In this document: positions 38,201 to 49,212 of the stretch, in pieces
Layout of the letters: each line of letters opens with the position of its first letter
Position numbering within the stretch: the first letter of the stretch is position 1
Assembly: GCF_021155765.1 (NCBI RefSeq)
Contig: NC_060118.1
Span: 6,820,001-6,884,000, forward strand
DNA from: Diprion similis
Lineage: Eukaryota > Arthropoda > Insecta > Hymenoptera > Diprionidae
Direction of reading: 5' to 3'
Length of the DNA stretch: 64,000 nt
Program-made: the position numbers and the translations under genes
Notes under the pieces: model-generated
What the model was told of the DNA's origin: nothing
What the model saw: only the letters and a program-made list of their open reading frames with translations
The model's database searches: none

Positions 38201-40429
38201 GAAATGACGATGAAAATCTGCAGTTTTTCGGCTGTAACTTTGCAGGTGTTGCTCGCAGCGTATCGGGACTGCGATTAATCGATTCCTCACGCAAAATTAC
38301 GTCGGAATAGTACCCTAAAGAATTGATTGCAGCACTTTTGAAAGTCGTCAAAATTTTCGCCAAAAATGCAAAGGGGTTAGCCTTGGATTTTTTTTGGCCG
38401 AAAAATCTGTTGTCTGGGAATCGATCCGTATGACGCTTTTCAGACTAATTCGACGCCCAGGAACTCAGAAAACACATGAAAAATAGCCTAGGACCAGCAG
38501 CGGAGAAATGACGATGAAAATCTGCAGTTTTTCGGCTGTAACTTTGCAGGTGTTGCTCGCAGCGTATCGGGACTGCGATGAATCGATTCCTCTCGCAAAA
38601 TTACGTCGGAATAGTACCCTGAAGATTTCATTGCAGCACTTTTCAAAGTCGTCGAAATTTTCGCCAAAAATGCAAAGGGGTTAGCCTTGGATTTTTTTTG
38701 GCCGAAAAATCTTTTGTCTGGGAATCGATCCGTATGACGCTTTTTCGACTAATTCGACGCCCAGGAACTCAGAAAACACATGAAAAATAGCCTAGGACCA
38801 GCAGCGGAGAAATGACGATGAAAATCTGCAGTTTTTCGGCTGTAACTTTGCAGGTGTTGCTCGCAGCGTATCGGGACTGCGATAATTCGATTCCTCTCGC
38901 AAAATCACGTCGGAATAGTACCCTAAAGATTTAATTGCAGCACTTTTCAAAGTCGTCGAAATTTTCGCCAAAAATGCAAAGGGTTTAGCCTTTGATTTTT
39001 TTTGGCCGAAAAATCTTCTGTCTGGGAATCGATCCGTATGACGCTTTTTCGACTAATTCGACGCCCAGGAACTCAGAAAACACATGAAAAATAGCCTAGG
39101 ACCAGCAGCGGAGAAATGACGATGAAAATCTGCAGTTTTTCGGCTGTAACTTTGCAGGTGTTGCTCGCAGCGTATCGGGACTGCGATTAATCGATTCCTC
39201 TCGCAAAATTACGTCGGAATATGACCCTAAAGAATTAATTGCAGCACTTTTCAAAGTCGTCGAAATTTTCGCCAAAAATGCAAAGGGGTTAGCCTTGGAT
39301 TTTTTTTGGCCGAAAAATCTTTTGTCTGGGAATCGATCCGTATGACGCTTTTTCGACTAATTCGACGCCCAGGAACTCAGAAAACACATGAAAAATAGCC
39401 TAGGACCAGCAGCGGAGAAATGACGATGAAAATCTGCAGTTTTTCGGCTGTAACTTTGCAGGTGTTGCTCGCAGCGTATCGGGACTGCGATTAATCGATT
39501 CCTCTCGCAAAATTACGTCGGAATAGTACCCTAAAGAATTAATTGCAGCACTTTTCAAAGTCGTCGAAATTTTCGCCAAAAATGCAAAGGGGTTAGCCTT
39601 GGATTTTTTTCGGCCGAAAAATCTTTTGTGTGGGAATCGATCCGTATGACGCTTTTTAGACTAATTCGACGCCCAGGAACTCAGAAAACACATGAAAAAT
39701 AGCCTAGGACCAGCAGCGGAGAAATGACGATGAAAATCTGCAGTTTTTCGGCTGTAACTTTGCAGGTGTTGCTCGCAGCGTATCGGGACTGCGATTAATC
39801 GATTCCTCTCGCAAAATAACGTCGGAATAGTACCCTAAAGAATTAATTGCAGCACTTTTCAAAGTCGTCGAAATTTTCGCCAAAAATGCAAAGGGGTTAG
39901 CCTTTGATTTTTTTTGGCCGAAAAATCTTTTGTCTGGGAATCGATCCGTATGACGCTTTTTCGACTAATTCGACGCCCAGGAACTCAGAAAACACATGAA
40001 AAATAGCCTAGGACCAGCAGCGGAGAAATGACGATGAAAATCTGCAGTTTTTCGGCTGTAACTTTGCAGGTGTTGCTCGCAGCGTATCGGGACTGCGATT
40101 AATCGATTCCTCTCGCAAAATTACGTCGGAATATGACCCTAAAGAATTAATTGCAGCACTTTTCAAAGTCGTCGAAATTTTCGCCAAAAATGCAAAGGGG
40201 TTAGCCTTTGATTTTTTTTGGCCGAAAAATCTTTTGTCTGGGAATCGATCCGTATGACGCTTTTTCGACTAATTCGACGCCCAGGAACTCAGAAAACACA
40301 TGAAAAATAGCCTAGGACCAGCAGCGGAGAAATGACGATGAAAATCTGCAGTTTTTCGGCTGTAACTTTGCAGGTGTTGCTCGCAGCGTATCGGGACTGC
40401 GATTAATCGATTCCTCTCGCAAAATTACG

Positions 40430-43300
40430 TCGGAATATGACCCTAAAGAATTAATTGCAGCACTTTTCAAAGTCGTCGAAATTTTCGCCAAAAATGCAAA
40501 GGGGTTAGCCTTGGATTTTTTTTGGCCGAAAAATCTTTTGTCTGGGAATCGATCCGTATGACGCTTTTTCGACTAATTCGACGCCCAGGAACTCAGAAAA
40601 CACATGAAAAATAGCCTAGGACCAGCAGCGGAGAAATGACGATGAAAATCTGCAGTTTTTCGGCTGTAACTTTGCAGGTGTTGCTCGCAGCGTATCGGGA
40701 CTGCGATTAATCGATTCCTCTCGCAAAATAACGTCGGAATAGTACCCTAAAGAATTAATCGCAGCACTTTTCAAAGTCGTCGAAATTTTCGCCAAAAATG
40801 CAAAGGGGTTAGCCTTTGATTTTTTTTGGCCGAAAAATCTTTTGTCTGGGAATCGATCCGTATGACGCTTTTTCGACTAATTCGACGCCCAGGAACTCAG
40901 AAAACACATGAAAAATAGCCTAGGACCAGCAGCGGAGAAATGACGATGAAAATCTGCAGTTTTTCGGCTGTAACTTTGCAGGTGTTGCTCGCAGCGTATC
41001 GGGACTGCGATTAATCGATTCCTCTCGCAAAATAACGTCGGAATAGTACCCTAAAGAATTAATTGCAGCACTTTTCAAAGTCGTCGAAATTTTCGCCAAA
41101 AATGCAAAGGGGTTAGCCTTTGATTTTTTTTGGCCGAAAAATCTTTTGTCTGGGAATTGATCCGTATGACGCTTTTTCGACTAATTCGACGCCCAGGAAC
41201 TCAGAAAACACATGAAAAATAGCCTAGGACCAGCAGCGGAGAAATGACGATGAAAATCTGCAGTTTTTCGGCTGTAACTTTGCAGGTGTTGCTCGCAGCG
41301 TATCGGGACTGCGATTAATCGATTCCTCTCGCAAAATAACGTCGGAATAGTACCCTAAAGAATTAATTGCAGCACTTTTCAAAGTCGTCGAAATTTTAGC
41401 CAAAAATGCAAAGGGGTTAGCCTTTGATTTTTTTTGGCCGAAAAATCTTTTGTCTGGGAATCGATCCGTATGACGCTTTTCCGACTAATTCGACGCCCAG
41501 GAACTCAGAAAACACATGAAAAATAGCCTAGGACCAGCAGCGGAGAAATGACGATGAAAATCTGCAGTTTTTCGGCTGTAACTTTGCAGGTGTTGCTCGC
41601 AGCGTATCGGGACTGCGATAATTCGATTCCTCTCGCAAAATCACGTCGGAATAGTACCCTAAAGATTTAATTGCAGCACTTTTCAAAGTCGTCGAAATTT
41701 TCGCCAAAAATGCAAAGGGGTTAGCCTTGGATTTTTTTTGGCCGAAAAATCTTTTGTCTGGGAATCGATCCGTATGACGCTTTTTCGACTAATTCGACGC
41801 CCAGGAACTCAGAAAACACATGAAAAATAGCCTAGGACCAGCAGCGGAGAAATGACGATGAAAATCTGCAGTTTTTCGGCTGTAACTTTGCAGGTGTTGC
41901 TCGCAGCGTATCGGGACTGCGATTAATCGATTCCTCTCGCAAAATTACGTCGGAATATGACCCTAAAGAATTAATTGCAGCACTTTTCAAAGTCGTCGAA
42001 ATTTTCGCCAAAAATGCAAAGGGGTTAGCCTTGGATTTTTTTTGGCCGAAAAATCTTTTGTCTGGGAATCGATCCGTATGACGCTTTTTCGACTAATTCG
42101 ACGCCCAGGAACTCAGAAAACACATGAAAAATAGCCTAGGACCAGCAGCGGAGAAATGACGATGAAAATCTGCAGTTTTTCGGCTGTAACTTTGCAGGTG
42201 TTGCTCGCAGCGTATCGGGACTGCGATTAATCGATTCCTCTCGCAAAATAACGTCGGAATAGTACCCTAAAGAATTAATCGCAGCACTTTTCAAAGTCGT
42301 CGAAATTTTCGCCAAAAATGCAAAGGGGTTAGCCTTTGATTTTTTTTGGCCGAAAAATCTTTTGTCTGGGAATCGATCCGTATGACGCTTTTTCGACTAA
42401 TTCGACGCCCAGGAACTCAGAAAACACATGAAAAATAGCCTAGGACCAGCAGCGGAGAAATGACGATGAAAATCTGCAGTTTTTCGGCTGTAACTTTGCA
42501 GGTGTTGCTCGCAGCGTATCGGGACTGCGATTAATCGATTCCTCTCGCAAAATAACGTCGGAATAGTACCCTAAAGAATTAATTGCAGCACTTTTCAAAG
42601 TCGTCGAAATTTTCGCCAAAAATGCAAAGGGGTTAGCCTTTGATTTTTTTTGGCCGAAAAATCTTTTGTCTGGGAATCGATCCGTATGACGCTTTTTCGA
42701 CTAATTCGACGCCCAGGAACTCAGAAAACACATGAAAAATAGCCTAGGACCAGCAGCGGAGAAATGACGATGAAAATCTGCAGTTTTTCGGCTGTAACTT
42801 TGCAGGTGTTGCTCGCAGCGTATCGGGACTGCGATTAATCGATTCCTCTCGCAAAATAACGTCGGAATAGTACCCTAAAGAATTAATTGCAGTACTTTTC
42901 AAAGTCGTCGAAATTTTAGCCAAAAATGCAAAGGGGTTAGCCTTTGATTTTTTTTGGCCGAAAAATCTTTTGTCTGGGAATCGATCCGTATGACGCTTTT
43001 CCGACTAATTCGACGCCCAGGAACTCAGAAAACACATGAAAAATAGCCTAGGACCAGCAGCGGAGAAATGACGATGAAAATCTGCAGTTTTTCGGCTGTA
43101 ACTTTGCAGGTGTTGCTCGCAGCGTATCGGGACTGCGATAATTCGATTCCTCTCGCAAAATCACGTCGGAATAGTACCCTAAAGATTTAATTGCAGCACT
43201 TTTCAAAGTCGTCGAAATTTTCGCCAAAAATGCAAAGGGGTTAGCCTTTGATTTTTTTTGGCCGAAAAATCTTTTGTCTGGGAATCGATCCGTATGACGC
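40430..43300 (+). repeat. Second pair of tandem 5-unit (1520-bp) higher-order repeats
   Basis: Private variants repeat at 1520 bp: AATATGACCCT (near 40433/41953), AGAATTAATCGCAG (40751/42271), AAATTTTAGCC (near 41391/42911), CTTTTCCGACT (near 41477/42997) and GATAATTCG (near 41617/43137). This block belongs to the right-hand sequence class and is a separate event from the pair at 23-26 kb. Confidence 0.85.
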
Positions 43301-46300
43301 TTTTTCGACTAATTCGACGCCCAGGAACTCAGAAAACACATGAAAAATAGCCTAGGACCAGCAGCGGAGAAATGACGATGAAAATCTGCAGTTTTTCGGC
43401 TGTAACTTTGCAGGTGTTGCTCGCAGCGTATCGGGACTGCGATCAATCGATTCCTCTCGCAAAATTACGTCGGAATATGAATCTAAAGAATTAATTGCAG
43501 CACTTTTCAAAGTCGTCGAAATTTTCGCCAAAAATGCAAAGGGGTTAGCCTTGGATTTTTTTTGGCCGAAAAATCTTTTGTCTGGGAATCGATCCGTATG
43601 ACGCTTTTTCGACTAATTCGACGCCCAGGAACTCAGAAAACACATGAAAAATAGCCTAGGACCAGCAGCGGAGAAATGACGATGAAAATCTCCAGTTTTT
43701 CGGCTGTAACTTTGCAGGTGTTGCTCGCAGCGTATCGGGACTGCGATAATTCGATTCCTCTCGCAAAATCACGTCGGACCAGTACCCTAAAGATTTAATT
43801 GCAGCACTTTTCAAAGTCGTCGAAATTTTCGCCAAAAATGCAAAGGGGTTAGCCTTTGATTTTTTTTGGCCGAAAAATCTTTTGTCTGGGAATCGATCCG
43901 TATGACGCTTTTTCGACTAATTCGACGCCCAGGAACTCAGAAAACACATGAAAAATAGCCTAGGACCAGCAGCGGAGAAATGACGATGAAAATCTGCAGT
44001 TTTTCGGCTGTAACTTTGCAGGTGTTGCTCGCAGCGTATCGGGACTGCGATTAATCGATTCCTCTCGCAAAATTACGTCGGAATATGACCCTAAAGAATT
44101 AATTGCAGCACTTTTCAAAGTCGTCGAAATTTTCGCCAAAAATGCAAAGGGGTTAGCCTTGGATTTTTTTTGGCCGAAAAATCTTTTGTCTGGGAATCGA
44201 TCCGTATGACGCTTTTTCGACTAATTCGACGCCCAGGAACTCAGAAAACACATGAAAAATAGCCTAGGACCAGCAGCGGAGAAATGACGATGAAAATCTG
44301 CAGTTTTTCGGCTGTAACTTTGCAGGTGTTGCTCGCAGCGTATCGGGACTGCGATTAATCGATTCCTCTCGCAAAATAACGTCGGAATAGTACCCTAAAG
44401 AATTAATTGCAGCACTTTTCAAAGTCGTCGAAATTTTCGCCAAAAATGCAAAGGGGTTAGCCTTTGATTTTTTTTGGCCGAAAAATCTTTTGTCTGGGAA
44501 TCGATCCGTATGACGCTTTTTCGACTAATTCGACGCCCAGGAACTCAGAAAACACATGAAAAATAGCCTAGGACCAGCAGCGGAGAAATGACGATGAAAA
44601 TCTGCAGTTTTTCGGCTGTAACTTTGCAGGTGTTGCTCGCAGCGTATCGGGACTGCGATTAATCGATTCCTCTCGCAAAATTACGTCGGAATATGACCCT
44701 AAAGAATTAATTGCAGCACTTTTCAAAGTCGTCGAAATTTTCGCCAAAAATGCAAAGGGGTTAGCCTTGGATTTTTTTTGGCCGAAAAATCTTTTGTCTG
44801 GGAATCGATCCGTATGACGCTTTTTCGACTAATTCGACGCCCAGGAACTCAGAAAACACATGAAAAATAGCCTAGGACCAGCAGCGGAGAAATGACGATG
44901 AAAATCTGCAGTTTTTCGGCTGCAACTTTGCAGGTGTTGCTCGCAGCGTATCGGGACTGCGATTAATCGATTCCTCTCGCAAAATTACGTCGGAATAGTA
45001 CCCTAAAGAATTAATTGCAGCACTTTTCAAAGTCGTCGAAATTTACGCCAAAAATGCAAAGGGGTTAGCCTTAGATTTTTTTTGGCCGAAAAATCTTTTG
45101 TCTGGGAATCGATCCGTATGACGCTTTTTCGACTAATTCGACGCCCAGGAACTCAGAAAACACATGAAAAATAGCCTAGGACCAGCAGCGGAGAAATGAC
45201 GATGAAAATCTGCAGTTTTTCGGCTGTAACTTTGCAGGTGTTGCTCGCAGCGTATCGGGACTGCGATTAATCGATTCCTCTCGCAAAATTACGTCGGAAT
45301 ATGACCCTAAAGAATTAATTGCAGCACTTTTCAAAGTCGTCGAAATTTTCGCCAAAAATGCAAAGGGGTTAGCCTTGGATTTTTTTTGGCTGAAAAATCT
45401 TTTGTCTGGGAATCGATCCGTATGACGCTTTTTGACTAATTCGACGCCCAGGAACTCAGAAAACACATGAAAAATAGCCTAGGACCAGCAGCGGAGAAAT
45501 GACGATGAAAATCTGCAGTTTTTCGGCTGTAACTTTGCAGGTGTTGCTCGCAGCGTATCGGGACTGCGATTAATCGATTCCTCTCGCAAAATTACGTCGG
45601 AATATGACCCTCAAGAATTAATTGCAGCACTTTTCAAAGTCGTCGAAATTTTCGCCAAAAATGCAAAGGGGTTAGCCTTGGATTTTTTTTGGCTGAAAAA
45701 TCTTTTGTCTGGGAATCGATCCGTATGACGCTTTTTGACTAATTCGACGCCCAGGAACTCAGAAAACACATGAAAAATAGCCTAGGACCAGCAGCGGAGA
45801 AATGACGATGAAAATCTGCAGTTTTTCGGCTGTAACTTTGCAGGTGTTGCTCGCAGCGTATCGGGACTGCGATTAATCGATTCCTCTCGCAAAATTACGT
45901 CGGAATAGTACCCTAAAGAATTAATTGCAGCACTTTCCAAAGTCGTCGAAATTTTCGTCAAAAATGCAAAGGGGTTAGCCTTGGATTTTTGTTGGCCGAA
46001 AAATCTTTTGTCTGGGAATCGATTCGTATGACGCTTTTTAGACTAATTCGACGCCCAGGAACTCAGAAAACACATGAAAAATAGCCTAGGACCAGCAGCG
46101 GAGAAATGACGATGAAAATCTGCAGTTTTTCGGCTGTAACTTTGCAGGTGTTGCTCGCAGCGTATCGGGACTGCGATTAATCGATTCCTCTCGCAAAATC
46201 ACGTCGGAATAGTACCCTAAAGATTTAATTGCAGCACTTTTCAAAGTCGTCGAAATTTTCGCCAAAAATGCAAAGGGGTTAGCCTTGGATTTTTTTTGGC

Positions 46301-47020
46301 CGAAAAATCTTTTGTCTGGGAATCGATCCGTATGACGCTTTCCAGACTAATTCGACACCCAGGAACTCAGAAAACACATGAAAAATAGCCTAGGACCAGC
46401 AGCGGAGAAATGACGATGAAAATCCGCAGTTTTTCGGCTGTAACTCTGCAGGTGTTGCTCGCAACGTATTGAGACTGCGATCAATCGATTCCTCTCGCAA
46501 AATCACGTCGAAATAGTGTCACACAGAAATAATTGCACCACTTTTCAACTTTGTCGATATTTTTACGAAAAATGCAAAGGGGTTAGCCTCAGAATTCTTC
46601 GGCTGAAAAATCGTTTTTCTCGAATTTGATTTAGAGGACCCTCCTTTCACTTTTCGGACTCTTAGGAATTCGGAAAACATTTTAAGAACAGCATAGAACC
46701 GACGGTAGAGAAATGACGGAGGAAATCTTCTGTTTTTGGCCGCCACTCTTCATGCTTCGATCGCAGCGTATTGGGACTCTGTTTAATCGATTTCACTGGT
46801 AAAATGACGTCGGAATAGTACGTGAAAGATTCTCTCACAGCATTTTTTTAATTCGTCGAAATCTCCATCAAAAATCCGAAGGGTTTTTTTTTCCTCAAAA
46901 ATCTTACGTTTTGGCATCGATTTTCTAAACCCTTATCAGACCTATTGGATTTCGAGGAACGCAGAAAACGCACCGCAATGAGTGCCGGACGAATAGCTCA
47001 GGAAATGCGAAGAAAATACG

Positions 47021-47462
47021 AAGGAATCAATTCATACCATGCTTCCTTTCAGTACACGTTTCATAACATAGTTACAACACAATTTTTTTTCTAGACGTTT
47101 TCAGCAGAGAGCTATGGTACCTGCACGCAGCTGGAGCTTGAATTCTATTCACAAACTACAATCATAACTATCCGATACAACATTTTGTATGTTCCACCTA
47201 CGGTAATGTATATCTCACTATTTTATTCTTGTATAGTGGTTCGATTTCTTATTCAATGTTCAATCATTTTTTTTCACTTTTCGGCAACTTGTCTAACTTC
47301 TCTACACTGACATCAGAAGACTTGCTTTACGGTTAAGGCATATTGAACAATCTACAACCGAACCTTAGAATCTATACTCCTGTGAATTATCCTTCTCATT
47401 TCTTTCAAAAGTTCGCTTAAATTCATCTTCTTGGGCCCTCACTTAGAACACGTGGCTCGAAG
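47021..47462. other. Unique spacer between the array and the hexamerin pseudogene
   Basis: AT-rich DNA. An exon-like stretch at 47095-47202 is open in one frame (36 codons), preceded by TTTTTTTTCTAG and followed by GTAATG, but I recognise no product. It may be chance or a relic. Confidence 0.3.
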
Positions 47463-47520
47463 CGTGTTTGGACACCACGCAATCGATTCCACTCGCAAAT
47501 ATACGTCGACATAGTGCCTA
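47463..47520 (+). repeat. Isolated, diverged satellite fragment
   Basis: The stretch containing CAATCGATTCCACTCGCAAA, TACGTCGACATAGTGCCTAA matches the satellite segment TAATCGATTCCTCTCGCAAA, TTACGTCGGAATAGTACCCTAA in the same orientation, with a few substitutions and small gaps. It lies about 440 bp outside the main array and directly abuts hexamerin homology at 47528. Confidence 0.8.
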
Positions 47521-47527
47521 AATCGAA

Positions 47528-48460
47528 ATTCTCGGTAAACTTATCCGAGGAAACACCGACTATGTCACCCTTGACTTGTATAGGAATTAGGTACGAACTG
47601 CTTCCTAGAGGCGTTTTTGGCTTCAGCCCGGCGTCTCGTAGTAAATACGACGTTGTGCCGAGCATCATGCAGGCTGCGGCGAAAACCAACACGACCTGAT
47701 ACACTGAAGTCTAGTTAAAAGGATTATGAGCTACCATAGAAAGTTAGTTCTCATAATCCGTCATCGTTTGAGCGCCTCTGGCTGGGTAGCAATTGAAAAA
47801 ACGCAGAATACGATGTACTATTGATTACCAAGCGTATTAATAAATGGCGTCATTTTCTTATACTGGAGATTGCAGAAGACTCATTCAATTTCGATCATGG
47901 AGTTAACTACTCGATCTCAGGTGCGGTGAAAGCGCACAACGCCGGCGACAAAACTTTGACCAAAGCACTTTAATATCGCTTAAATCACAAGCCTTTCAAC
48001 TACCACATCGCTGTAAACAGCAAGTCAGGAATGAAAAGCTGGGTAAGAATCTACTTGGGACCAAAGTATGATCTAAACCATGAAGAGATCAATATCCCCG
48101 AGAACTACGACCAGTTCATACTCATCTACCACTGGGATACGGACCGTTAGTACATATAATGAATTTTCCGTTACTTGCCACAGGATTTCTGTTAAATGGC
48201 CGTCAAACCGTCTCTCTATTCAATTCCCAGTCAAAACCGGGATCAGCAAAATCAAACGCAGCAGTACGAAACAAATGTGATAACGTGTACCAGCTGCTAA
48301 AGTAGTACCCTTATCTTTTTCTAGACGACATGTTGTTTTCCATGGACAGACTGGACGGCGTGCCCCTCCAGTTCTTCGTTTACATTATCTCTTACGACGA
48401 AAAAAAAATATTCCATACCATTCCGCACATTTCGGAGATCAGAAAATGTGGGAAGATCTT
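47528..48460 (+). pseudogene. Truncated hexamerin pseudogene (remains of exons 4-6)
   Basis: Exon 4 remnant, 47528-47702: ILGKLIRGNTD, then a frame change, then GFSPASRSKYDVVPSIMQ, parallel to IFGNLLAGNAD and GFSPVTGSKYDFVPSIMQ in the minus-strand gene. Exon 5 remnant, about 47875-48145: DSFNFDHGVNYSISG, an in-frame TAA, then YRLNHKPFNYHIAVNS and VRIYLGPKYDLNHEEI, with the family donor C|GTTAGT kept in phase 1. Exon 6 remnant, 48231 to about 48460, after the acceptor ATTCCCAG: KTGISKIKRSST, stops and a frame change, then DGVPLQFFVYIISYDE. Exons 1-3 are absent. Several stops and at least two frame changes mean it cannot encode a storage protein. It is convergent with the live hexamerin at 49213-51763. 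Confidence 0.9.
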
Positions 48461-49212
48461 TTTGGATTCTCGCATTTTCAACATTTTTCAACTAATAAAG
48501 GCATGAAATTTGCGCTAGGTCAATTCCTTTGAAATGAAACTGTAAGACATTGTCTAAATATCCGAATTATTTTTCAGCGGATTTCTGCGTTACATTCGGC
48601 GTGAAAAGACGTGATCGAAAAAAAATTACCAGCTCGATCAGACTTTTCCATAACTATAACTGAGGGTGGGGTTCTTCAACGATGACTGGAAAAGAAACCT
48701 AGATGAAGTCCAAGCTCTGTAACCATATGCTTTCAGCGTTCAAAAAGTGGTCTATCAGGAACGGAATATTCAATTTTGAGTGTGGTTCACCAAAAGCTTG
48801 GCTGAATATTCATTTGATACCATTCGTTATAAGCGAAATTTCATCGCACTTTCCTTCGTCAAGTGACCATTTCAACAGCGAATTATGTAGCACAGAATCA
48901 AGCTCGACAAACTCTGTACGAGACGCATGGATATTGTGATAGAATAATAAAGTACAACACCAGTTTTAATATTTTGCAATTGATTATAATTTTAATAATA
49001 ATGTAAAACTAAATCTAACACCGTGTAATATAACCGGTTTATACATTTTGCCTACTACGATTGTAACATTGGGGGTATAACATTGACTGAGTTGACTGCC
49101 AAAATCGCTGGGACATCATTCCCCGCAGTCATCTAACATGATTTGCTTTTAATGAAAGAATAACACCAGCACTGGTTGGCGCTGTGCGAGGAATGGGGTC
49201 TAGATAAACGAA
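48461..49212. other. Interval between pseudogene and minus-strand hexamerin
   Basis: Degenerate open stretches near 48660-48940 with stops in all frames, possibly decayed coding sequence of unknown origin. AATAAA at 48946-48951 (+) could be an old poly(A) signal. No intact gene is seen. Confidence 0.35.

Larger units (their letters stand above)
18555..47020 (+). repeat. 304-bp satellite tandem array, about 93 copies
   Basis: A landmark in each unit (TTAGCC after GCAAAGGGG) is at 18617, 18921, 19225 and 19529, and on to 46279 and 46583. The span 18617-46279 is 27662 bp, which is 91 x 304 minus 2. Every unit contains CCTAGG, CTGCAG (PstI) and two ATCGAT sites about 162 bp apart. Units differ by only a few substitutions in the core. 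The first partial unit (18555-18616) and the last two (about 46500-47020) are clearly diverged. Unit GC and CpG content are visibly higher than in the flanks. No unit encodes a conserved protein: most carry a TAG in the only long frame. Strand is given only for the orientation of the described unit. Confidence 0.98.

Noticed and set aside
28760..45466. 64-97-codon minus-strand open frames in the satellite
   Set aside because: They are unit-length readings opened by single substitutions or by the 1-bp deletion; there is no conserved product and most units are closed.
18555..47020. CRISPR array or bacterial repeat system
   Set aside because: The repeats are 304 bp with no spacers, and the locus is in an intron-bearing insect genome.
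47423..47704. 93-codon minus-strand frame with a signal-peptide-like start
   Set aside because: It is antisense to the satellite fragment and the exon 4 remnant of the hexamerin pseudogene, which explain the sequence better.
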